Assembly: GCF_014646135.1 (NCBI RefSeq)
Contig: NZ_BMMW01000001.1
Location: forward strand, 141,570 to 205,569
DNA from: Nocardia camponoti
GTDB taxonomy: Bacteria; Actinomycetota; Actinomycetes; Mycobacteriales; Mycobacteriaceae
Length of the DNA stretch: 64,000 nucleotides
Direction of reading: 5' to 3'
The stretch's first letter is position 1; every line of letters starts with the position of its first letter. A model generated the notes under the pieces. It did not search any database, was not told the origin of the DNA, and saw nothing but the letters and a program-made list of their open reading frames with translations. This document shows positions 48,501 through 60,500 of this stretch, piece by piece. Both the position numbers and the translations under genes were made by a program.

Positions 48501-51500
48501 ACCTGTCGATGGGCCCGAAGTGATCGTGGTCGATGAACCGGGCGGCGACTTCTCGACCGCGCCGGTGACCGACGCGGATCGCATCGCGCCCCTGCGCGCC
48601 GACCACCTCGCCTATGTGCTGTTCACGTCTGGGTCGACCGGCACGCCCAAGGGCGTCGCACTCACCCACGCCGCGACGATGCACCAATTGGCATGGGCGC
48701 AAACAGCATTCCCGCATGACGGCTGCGACGTTGTCCTACACAAGACCCCGCTCACATTCGACATCGCGATGTGGGAGTTGTTCTGGCCGTTGCAGATTGG
48801 TGCGCGCATCGTGCTCGCCGAACCGGGCGGTCATCGCGATCCGCGCTACCTCGCCGAAACCATTGCGCGCGAAGGAATCACCTCGGTGCACTTCGTGCCG
48901 TCAATGCTCGACGTGCTGCTGGAACAGCCGTCGATGACGGCGCTGCCGAACGTGCGCTGGGTGTTTGTCGCGGGAGAGGCGTTGGCGCAGCGCACAGTTG
49001 AGCGGGCGCGGACTGTTTTTGTGCGGGCCACGCTCGCGAACTGGTATGGCCCCGCCGAGGCTGAGGTCATCACGTCGCACCGCTGTGGTGCGGGTGCGCT
49101 TGCTCCCGCCGTGCCCATCGGTTCGCCCGTCACCGGTATGGCGGCGCACGTGCTCAATACGCGACTGCGCCCGGTGCCCGCCGGGGTCGTCGGCGAACTG
49201 TATGTGTCGGGGATTCAGCTGGCGCGCGGATATCACGGCCGGTCCGACCTGACCAGCGCGCGGTTCGTCGCCAACCCCTTCGGTGCGCCGGGCGAACGGC
49301 TGTATCGCACAGGCGATTTGGTGCGCCGCACTCGCGACGGAGTGCTTGAGTACGTTGGTCGCGTCGATTTCCAGGCGAAGTACCACGGCCAACGCGTTGA
49401 GCCAGGCGACATCGAGAACGCGCTCGCGTCACTGCCCAATGTGGGCCATGCGGTCGCGATCGTGACCGCCGACCGCATCACCGGTTACGTCACGCCGACG
49501 GCGGGCAACGACCTTGATGGCCGCGAGCTGCGTAAGCGGTTGGGTCGGCTGCTACCCGCGTATCTTGTCCCCGCGAGCGTGATCGTGCTCGACGGTTTCC
49601 CGCTGACCGCAACTGGCAAGCTCGACCGGGCCGCGCTCGCCGCCGTCCGGCACGACGAGACAATTGACCCCACTGACTTGCAAGAACGTCTGCTCGCCGA
49701 CTACGAGGCCCGCACCGATCGGGAGGCGGTGCTGGCCAAGATCGTCGCCGAGATCGTTGGCATCGACAAGCTTAGCGTGACAGCGGACCTGTTCGACCTT
49801 GGTCTCAACTCGCTGTCTGCCGCGCAGCTCGCCGCCCGCGCCGAAGCCGCGTTGCAGGTGCGCGTGACCGTCCGCGACATTTTCGAGAACACCACTATCG
49901 CCGAGCTCGCGGAGCAGCTCGCGGTGCGTGATCGCTATTCGAGCGTGCCGCTTGTCCATCACACCGGCACCGACGAGATTCCGCTCGCGGCGGCGCAGCG
50001 CCGAATCTGGATTCTCAACCAACTCGACCCGGCGTCGTCGGCGTACAACATCGTCTTCGCCGCGCGACTCACGGGCGAACTCGACGTTGACGCCTTGCGG
50101 TCGGCGATGCTGGACGTGATGGAGCGGCATGAGCCGTTGCGCACGGTGTATTCGGCGACCGCGACCGGGAGCGCGCACCAGGTGGTGCGTGCCGGCATCG
50201 CTGACCTGCCGGTGAGTAGGCCGCGCGATGACGACGAGCTGGCTCGGTTGTTGCGCGCCGAGGTGGACGCGGGTTTCGATGTGGCCGTTGACTTTCCGGC
50301 GCGGGCGCGGTTGTTCGCTGTCGGTTCGCATGAGCACGTGCTCGTTGTCGTCGTGCATCACATCGCTGCCGACGGGGCGTCGATGGCACCGCTCGCGCGT
50401 GACGTTTTCGCTGCCTATCGCGCGCGCCGGACCGGCACCGATCCGCAATGGCCGACGTTGCCGGTCACCTATACCGACTACGCGCGGTGGCAGCGTGATC
50501 TGCTTGGGGCAGAAGAGGATTCGACTTCGCTGGCCGCGCGGCAGATCGCGTACTGGTCGCGGACGCTCGCGGACGCACCTGAGCTGCTTGAACTGCCGAC
50601 CGATCGACCACGGCCCGCCGTGTTGTCGAATGATGGTGGGCGCGTTGAGTTTACGGTGAGCCCCGAGCTGGCGGCGGCCGTGGGAGAGGTGGCGCAGCGC
50701 GAGGGCGTCACGGTGTTCATGGTCCTGCACGCGGCGCTTGCGCTGCTGCTCGCGCGGACCGCGCACACCAACGATGTCAGCATCGGCACGCCCGTCGCGG
50801 GACGTGGTCGGCCGGAACTGGACGAACTCGTCGGGATGTTCGTCAACACCGTCGTTTTGCGGACCCGGTTCACCGACGACCAGCCGTTCCGGGAGATGCT
50901 CGCCGACCTGCGCGCGACCGACCTCGAAGCGCTCGCTCATGCGGACGTGCCGTTCGAGCGCATCGCTGAGGTATTGGATCGCGGCAGGTCGACGGCATTT
51001 TCCCCGCTCTATCAGGTGATGCTCGGGTTCCGTAATGCGGAGACGACGCACCTTGAGCTTGACGATTTGACGGTCGACGTCCTAGATCCCGAGGTCGCCC
51101 AAGCCAAGACTGACCTCACTGTTTTGTTGAACGAACAGGCCGGTGATGCGGGCATCGTCGGCGAAATCATCTACGCCACTGACCTTTTCGATGAAGAGAC
51201 TGCCGCACGCTTCGCCGACCGGTTCCTGCGGGTGCTCGCCCAGGTATGCGCGGATCCTGAGCTGCCCATCGGTGACCTTGCGCTGCTCAACGAGGAAGAG
51301 CGGGTCGAACTGGTTCCCGCCGGGCAGGAAAGTCCGGTGCGCGCCCGGCCGCTGCCGGAGTTGCTATCGGGAGACGCGGCCGCCGACCGCGACGCGATCG
51401 CGTTGATCGGCGACGGGCAGACGCTCACGTATGGCGAGTTGGATGAGCTGTCGGACCGACTCGCGGTGCTGCTTGCGCGGAGGGGTGCGCGACCCGGTGT

Positions 51501-54500
51501 CTTTGTCGCCGTTGGACTTCCGCGTTCGCTGAACTATCACGTCGCGCTGTGGGCGATCACGAAGACGGGTGCGGCGTTCGTACCGCTTGACCTGCGGTAT
51601 CCGGCGGACCGGCTCGCACACATGGTGCGCGACTCGGGTGCGTTGTTCGGAATTACGTCGGCGGAGGCGTTCGAGAGTGTGCCGGACGGGGTGCCGTGGG
51701 TGTCGCTCGACGATCCTGCTGTTGTTGACGAAATCGCCGCTGCTGCTGGCACTTTCGCCGGTCCGGCCCGACCGATTCGGCTTGACGACGCGGCGTATGT
51801 GATCTACACCTCCGGTTCGACGGGCGTGCCGAAGGGTGTTGTCGTCACGCACGAGGGCTTGGCCGGGTTCGCTGACGCCCAGCACGTGCACTACGAGATG
51901 GACACCACGTCGCGGGTGTTGCAGGTGTCGGCGCCAGCGTTCGACGCGACGCTGATGGAGTCGCTGATGGCGCACACCGCGCGCGCGGCATTGGTGATCG
52001 CGCCGCCGGACGTGTACGCCGGGCAGCCGCTCGCGGATTTCCTTGCCGATCACCAGATTTCGCACGCGTTCCTCACGCCCGGGGTTGCGGCGACGGTGTC
52101 GCCCGCTGGGCTGGACGCGTTGCGGATGGTGACTGTCGGTGGTGAGGCGTTGCCCGCCGAACTGGTTGAGACGTGGGCTGGGCCCGCGCGTCGCTTCCAC
52201 AATGTGTACGGGCCGAGTGAGGCGACGATCGCGGTGAGCATCAGCGCGCCGCTGCGGCCGGGCGACCCGATCACGATCGGCGCGCCGATGGTCGGGGTGC
52301 ACGCGGCGGTGCTGGATCAGCGGATGCGACCGGTGCCCGTTGGGGTGGTTGGCGAGCTGTATGTGTCGGGCAAGCCGGTCGCGCGTGGGTATGTGAACCG
52401 GCCCGCGATCACGGCAGGCGCTTTTGTCGCGAATCCCTTTGGACCGCAGGGAAGTCGGATGTATCGCACGGGTGACCTCGTGCGGTGGACGCCGGAACAC
52501 ACGCTTGAGTACGTGGGGCGCGCCGATTTCCAGGTGAAGATTCGCGGGCAGCGGGTTGAGTTGGGTGAGATCGACGCGGCGTTGCTCGCGTGCCCGGGAG
52601 TGGTGCGCGCGGTGACGGTGAGTACGCGTGGGTCAGCTGGTCAACCGCTCTTGGCCGCGTATGTGGTTGCCGCCGACGGGGTTTCGGTCGATATAGCCGG
52701 AGTGCGTGAGCAGTTGGCGGCGCGGCTGCCCGAGCATATGGTGCCCGCGTCGGTGACGGTGCTTGATGCGTTGCCGATGTCGGCGACCGGCAAGATCGAC
52801 CGACGCGCATTACCGGAACCTGTTGTGGACGAGGTTGTTTCGGTGGCGCCCGCCGAGACGGCCGACGAGGAAACGATCGCTGGCGTCTTCGCTGACGTGC
52901 TTGGCGTTGAGGTGGTCGGCGTTGATGAGTCCTTCTTCGCCCTGGGTGGCGACTCGATCATGTCGATTCAGTTGGCGTCGCGATTGAAGTCGGCGGGCAT
53001 CGCGGTCACCGCACGCGACATTTTCGAACACCGCACGGTGCGTGGGTTGGCCGCGGTGGCGGCGGATGCGCGTCGCGTGAGCTTGGCTGAACTGCCTGGT
53101 GGGGGAGTGGGCGAAGTCGCGCCGACCCCGATCGTCGCGTGGTTCCTCGGCCGTGGCGGCGGCGACCGCTTCGCGCAGTCGGTATTGGTCGAATTGCCCG
53201 CCGACGCACCGGTTTCGCAGGTGGTGGAGACGGTACGCGCGGTGGTTGACCACCACGATGTGTTACGGGCGCGGGTTGCGTCGGGTGGGCTGGTTGTTGG
53301 GCCGGTGGGTTCGGTTGACGTGGACTCGCTGGTGACGACGCGGACGTTCTCGCGCGAAAATGCGCCGGGCACACCGGGTTTCGCAGCCGTGGCAGAGGAG
53401 GCGCTCGCGGCGGCGACTCAGCGGCTTGATCCGGCCGCTGGCGTGATGGTCCAGGTGGTTCGGCTGGTGCCGGAGGCTGCGGTCGGTTCTGGGCCGGGGA
53501 GTGCTGTGGTCGACGGGCTCGTCGGGGAGCTGTCCGCAGCGGCGGGTTCGCGGGCGGAAGGTCGCGCGCTGATCGTTGTTCATCACCTTGCGGTGGACGG
53601 CGTCTCATGGCGAATCCTGTTGCCGGACTTCGTCAGTGCGTGGCAGCAGCTTGTTGACGGGCAGACGGTTGAGTTGCCGCCGGTGGGGACGTCGATGCGG
53701 ACCTGGGCCGACGCGCTGACTGCGGCGGTGCCATCAAGACGGGGCGAGGCCGAGTTCTGGGCGGCGATGGGGGAGCGGGCTGAGCCGCTGCTTGGGCGGG
53801 CCGAGTTCGACCCCGCGCTTGACGTGCAGGGGAGTGTCGCGCAGACGAGTCTGCGGTTGCCGGTCGCGTTGAGTACCACCCTGCTTGGCGAAATGGGGCG
53901 CGTGGTGCGCGGCACGGTGGACGACGCGTTGCTTGCCGGGCTGGTGCGGGCGCTTGGTCGGTGGCGGCGTGCGCATGGGCGCGGCGAACACGATGGCGCG
54001 CGGATTCTGCTCGAAAGTCATGGGCGCACCGAACAACTCGTTCCCGGCGCTGACCTTTCGCGCACGGTTGGGTGGTTCACGAGTGCGTACCCGGTTGACT
54101 TCACGGTCGGCCCTGATGGCGACGCGCGTGCTGCGGTGAAGGTCGTCAAAGAGCAGTTGCGTGCCGTGCCGGATAACGGCGTTGGCTACGGGATGTTGCG
54201 TTACCTCGATCCAGAATCTGACCTGGCCGGGGGTGTGCAGCCGCAGGTGAGTTTCAACAACCTGGGTCGTGCTGGCGTCGACTTGAGCGCGCTCAGTGGT
54301 GTCGCGTGGGTACCTGCGAGCGAGGAATTCGACCGCGAGGGCGCCTTCGACCCCGACATGCCCGCAGCCGCGCCGCTGACCGTCGACGTCAGCGTGGTCG
54401 ACACCACCGACGGCCCGGCGATTTCGGGTCGCATCGGGTACGCGACCCGGCTCTTCGACGCTCAGGAGATCGAGGATTTCGCCGCCGAATGGACGCGGGC

Positions 54501-57500
54501 GCTTGTGGAGATCGTGGAAGTGGTTGAAGCGGAACAGGATTGGGGCCTAACCCCATCGGACGCCCCACTAGTCACGCTCACCACCACTGACCTTGAGATG
54601 TTCGCGGACCGCTACGGCCCCCTCGACGAAGTGTGGTCGCTTGCCCCACTACAAACGGGCTTGCTGTTCCACGCCGAACTGGCCGAGGGCGACCTGGACG
54701 TCTACACCGCGCAGTCGACAATGACGTTGACGGGCCCGCTAGACGCGCCCCGCTTGCGCCGCGCGGCCGAAGCATTGCTGCACCGCCACCCGAACCTGCG
54801 TGCGGCCTTCGCACGAACAGCTGAGGGAGGCTTGGCGCAGGTCGTCCCGGCTGAGGTTGACGTGCCGTGGCGCACGGTGAGGAGTCTGGACGGGGACGTG
54901 GCCGACGCTGCCGACGCGATCCTCGCTGCCGAGCGTTCCCTCCCGTTCGATCCCGCCGACGCCCCGCTCGTGCGGTTCGTGCTCGTTGAAACCGGTCCCG
55001 ACGAGCATCAGTTGATCATCACCGCGCATCATCTCCTGCTCGACGGGTGGTCGCTTCCGCTCATGCTCCGCGACCTCGTCACGCTCTACGCCGTCGACGG
55101 TGCCGCTCTTCCGCCCGCGCCGTCCTACGGCGACTACCTCTCCTGGCTCGGGCAACGCGACCTCACCGCCGGAATCGAGTTGTGGCGCAACGAACTTGCT
55201 GACGTCGACGAACCCACGCTCATCGGGGCGACCGGCGTCGACACCACCGTCGACGTGCCCATCGACCTCGCCGTCGACCTGCCTGCCGACGTGACCGCCG
55301 CGCTCGTCGACCTGGCGCGAACCACCGGCGTGACGATGTCCACCATCGTCCAATTCGCTTGGGGTACGGTACTTTCCGCGCAACTGGGGCGCGACGAGGT
55401 GGTGTTCGGCGAAACCGTGTCGGGCAGGCCAGCCGACCTCGCCGGGGTGGAATCCATGATCGGCCTCTTCATCAACACGCTGCCCGCGCGAGTCCGGGTG
55501 CGGCCCGACCAAACCATCGCGCACGCGCTGCGCGAGCTCCAGCACGACAAGACGCGACTGCTCGAACACCATCACGTTGAACTGTCGAGCATCCTCGGCG
55601 CGCTCGGGCGCGGGCAGCTTTTCGACACGCTTGTCGCCTTCGAGTCCTACCCGGTCGACAGCACCGGCATGGGCGACACCGCCATCGACGGCGTGCGCGT
55701 GACCGACGTGACCGGCACCGATGCCGCGCACTTCCCCATCACCGTGCAGGCGCACCACACCGACACGCTGCACGTGCGCGTCCGCTACCAGCCGTCGCGC
55801 GTCGCCGAAGCGATCGCCGCCGGGATGGCTGACCGTGTTGAGCGAGTGTTGCGCGCCATCGCCAGCGACAGCACCAGCCGTGTCGGCGACCTCGACCTCC
55901 TGTCGCCCGCCGACCGCGCGGCGCTCGCCCCAGCACGTGGCCGTCGCGGCGAACCGGCGGAACCGTTGATCGACTTGCTGCGGCGAGGACTTGCGACGCG
56001 GCCCGACGGCATCGCGGTGACCGGCGGAGTTGATTCGCTCGCGTTCGCGGAATTGTCAACGCGCGCACGGCAACTCGCTGTGCACCTGCACACCAAGGGT
56101 GTCGTGACCGGCGACGTCGTCGGCGTCGTGATGCCTCGCTCAACCGAACTCATCACCGCGATCTGGGCGCTTGCCGAACTGGGCGCGGCCCCGGCGTTGC
56201 TCGACCCCCGCAACCCCGCCGAACGACTGGCGGTGATGCTCGCCGACAGCGGGGCAGAGCAGGTACTCACCGTGGCCGATGTCGTGCGGCAACTTTCGGC
56301 CGATTCCGCCGCAAACATGTCCGGCCTCAGCGAAGTTGGGGCTGCGGCCACCGTCTCCGGCTCAGGCGACGTCGGTGCGAACGCGACCGACATTGACGAC
56401 GTCCCGGGCTCAGGCGGCGCCAGTGCGAACGCGACCGGCATTGACGACGTCCCCGGCTCAGGCGGCGTCAGTGCGAACGCGTCCGGCACTGACGTCCCCG
56501 GCTCAGGCGACGTCGGTGCGAACGCGACCGACACTGATGCGACCGGTGAGGCTTCGGCAGGCCCGCACACCGTAAGCGCGGCGCGGCGACGTACTGAGCA
56601 ACGCGGGTTCGATTTCAGCGAGGTCGCCGCAGGTACGCACACTGTGAGCACCGCGGCACCCGACGGGCGCTGGTCCCTTACCGTGCTCGACGACCCCGCC
56701 ACGGCCGTCGCCCTTGCCGCCCTTCAGCCAACCCCCGCCGACCTGCGCACGCGTGCGGTACACCCCACCGACATCGCCTACGTCATCTACACCTCCGGCA
56801 CGACCGGGGCACCCAAGGGCGTCGCGGTCACCACCTCCGGGCTCGCGAATTTCGTCGCCGAGCAACGGGAACGGTACGCCGTGGTACCCGACTCGCGCGT
56901 ACTCCAGTGCGCCGCACCAGGATTCGATGCCGTCATGCTCGAAATCCTCATGGCACATCCAAATTCGGCCGCGCTCGTGATTTCCCCACCGCAGGTGTAC
57001 GCCGGTGCCGAACTCGAAGAGCTCATCACCGAACACGCCGTTACGCACGCGTTCCTCACCCCGACCGTGCTCGCGACGATGTCGCCCGACAACATCGCGG
57101 ACCACCTCAACGTGCTCGTCGCCGGCGGCGAAGCCGTGTCGCCCGAACTCGCCACCACATGGGCACCGGGCCGCGCCCTGCACAACGGGTACGGGCCGAC
57201 CGAAACCACGATCATGGTCGCCATCAGTGACGCGCTGTCGCCAACGGAACCGGTGACGCTCGGCGGACCGATTCGCGGCATGTCGGCGATGGTCCTCGAC
57301 CACCGACTGCGCCCTGTGCCGCCCGGCGTCACCGGCGATCTGTACTTCAGCGGCAACCAACTCGCGCGCGGTTACCTTGGCAGGCCAGCGACCACCGCGA
57401 CCGCGTTCGTCGCCAGCCCCTTCGACCCCGGCACCCGCATGTACCGCACCGGCGACCGCGCCCGCTGGACCGCCGACCACACCATCGACTACCAGGGTCG

Positions 57501-60500
57501 CGCCGACCACCAAACCAAAATCCGAGGTCAGCGCATCGAACTGGGCGAAATCGAAGTGGTGCTCGCCGACCTGGCAGGCGTGCGCCGCGCGGTGGTTGGC
57601 CTGCGCACCGACGACGTTGGCGTGGACCACCTGGTTGGTTACCTGGTTGCCGACGACACCCCGGCCAGCGTTACCCCGGCCGATATCCGCACCGCCGCAC
57701 GACGTCGACTCCCCGCGCACATGGTTCCCGACGTCTGCGTCTTCGTCGATGACCTCCCGCTCACCACCACCGGAAAGCTCGACCGGGCCGCGCTGCCGAC
57801 ACCGGACTTCGTGACGGCCGACTACCGCGCTCCTGTCGGTCCAACCGAAGAAGCCGTCGCCACCATCTGTGCCGAAGTGCTTGGTACAGCGCGAACGGGC
57901 ATGGGCGACAACTTCTTTGACCTAGGCGGCAATTCACTCACCGCGACGCGCCTCGCCGCCCGACTAGGCACTGTCCTTGGCGTTCGCGTCGCCGTCCGCG
58001 ACATTTTCGAGAACCCGGTTCTGGCCGACCTTGCCGAAACCCTCAGCACCGCAACGCAACACGATCGCCCGCCGCTCACCCGGCGCACCACCGACGACCC
58101 CGTCCTGCTTTCGCCCGCGCAGCAGCGCATGTGGTTCCTCAATCAGCTCGATTCCTCGATCGGGGCCTACAACATTCCGCTCGTCATCCGCATGACCGGC
58201 AACCTCGACATCGACGCCCTGCAAACCGCGTGCGCGATGGTCGTTGAGCGGCACGAATCGCTGCGCACCAAGTTCCCCGTGATCGACGGCGTCCCGCATC
58301 AGGTGGTCGTCGACGCGACCGACGTGGTGCCAGCGTTGCGCCCAGTGGCTGTCGAAGAATCGGTGCTGCCCAAGGCAATTCAGGCGGTTGTCCACCAAAG
58401 TTTCCAGGTGACCGAAGCGCCGCCGATCCGCGCTGAACTCTTCGAACTCGGCCGCAACGACCACGTGCTCGTGATCGCGGTGCACCACATCTGCACCGAC
58501 GGCCAGTCGATGGCGCCGCTGGCTCGCGACGTCGCTGCGGCCTATCACGCGGTCACCGCCGATCTCGACGCGCCCGCGTGGCCCGAGCTCACCGTCCACT
58601 ATCCCGACTACGCCCTGTGGCAGCACGAGGTGCTCGGCAGCGAAGACGACCCGACGTCGCTGCTGTCCCGCCAGCTCGACTACTGGCGCGAAACGCTCAG
58701 CGATCTGCCTGAATTGCTAGAACTGCCAACCGATTTCCCGCGCCCAGCGGTGGCGTCGATGCGCGGCGCGACAAGCCCCTTCACGGTCGACGCCGCCCTA
58801 CACGCCCGCATCGCCGAGCTTGCCGCGAGCACCGGAACCACCCCGTTCATGGTCGTGCACGCCGCGCTCACCGTCCTGCTGAGCAGGCTTGCCGCGACGA
58901 CCGACGTCGCCGTTGGCACCCCGGTGTCCGGGCGTGGCGAGCGCGAACTCGACGACCTGATCGGGATGTTCGTCAACACCATCGTGCTGCGGACCGAGGT
59001 GCGCCCCGAGCAGTCGTTCACCGACCTGCTAGCCAAGGTTCGTGCCGCTGACCTGGGCGCACTCGCGCATATCGACGTGTCGTTCGAGCAGGTCGTCAAC
59101 GCGATCAACCCGCCGCGTTCCACCGCGCACCTGCCGCTCTACCAGGTGAGTATCGACTACCAGAACCTCAGCGACGCGAAGCTGACCCTCGATGACCTCA
59201 CGATCGAAGCCATCGAAAACGCGGTTGAACAGGCGCAATCGGACCTCAATGTGAAGCTGACCGAACAACTCGCCCCCGACGGCACCCCGCTCGGCCTGGA
59301 CGGCTACCTCACCTACGCGACCGACCTGTTCGCCGAAGAGTCGATGCACCGCTTCGGCGCGGCCTTCGTGCGACTACTCGACCAGGTGACGGCGAACCCG
59401 GCCGCCCTCGTTGGCGACCTTGAGCTCCTCGATGCGCGGGAACGGGCGCTGATCGGCGAGGCGACGGTCGAGGTGGGCGCGGCCGTCCCCGAAGCGACGC
59501 TCGCCGACTTGTTCGCCGAGCAGGTCGCGCGGACGCCGCACGCGACGGCGGTCACGGACGGAACAAGCACCCTGACCTATGCCGAACTAGACAGTCGCGC
59601 AACGGAACTCGCAGCCGCCCTCATCAACGCGGGAGCGACCACGGAAACCCTTGTCGCCGTTGCGCTCTCGCGTTCGACGGACTTGGTAGTCGGCTTACTT
59701 GCCGTAGCCAAAACCGGCGCGGGTTACCTCCCCGTCGACGTCACCTACCCCGCAGACCGCCTCACCTACATCCTCAACGACGCGACCCCGGTTGCGCTGC
59801 TTGCCAATTCGTCGACCGTCAGCCAGGTACCCCACTTCGCCGGTCCGACAGTCCTGCTTGACAGGCTGGTCGGCCTAGTGAGCACATCGGACGCTCACAC
59901 CTCCCCAGCACCCGACGCTCGGGGCAGCCGAGCAACCAGATCCGACGCTCTGTCCAGCCCAGTTCGCACTGCCGACGGACGGGGCAACCAGGTAACCGCA
60001 GCCGACGCTCCGGCCAGCCCAGCTCACGCAGCCGACGCTCGGGGCAGCCGAGTAACCCGATCCGACGCTCTGTCCAGCCCAGTTCGCACTGCCGACGGAC
60101 GGGGCAACCAGGTAACCGCAGCCGACGCTCCGGCCAGCCCAGCTCACGCAGCCGACGATTGGGCGAGCCCAGCTTCCACCGGCCCGGCTGGCGTAGCCGG
60201 CGCTCAGGGCGGCCGGGTCGCAGCAGGCGGGCAGGCTGGCTCGACAACCGCTGCCCACCCCGACAATCTCGCCTACGTCATCTACACCTCCGGCTCAACC
60301 GGCCGCCCCAAAGGCGTCGCCGTCACCCATCGCGACGCCGTGACCCTCTTCACCCACACCGCTGAACGGTTCGATGTCGGCCCCGACGACGTGTGGACCC
60401 TGTTCCACTCCTACGCGTTCGACTTCGCGGTCTGGGAGATGTGGGGCGCGCTGCTGTCGGGCGGTCGACTCGTCGTTGTCGACTACCCAACCAGCCGCGA

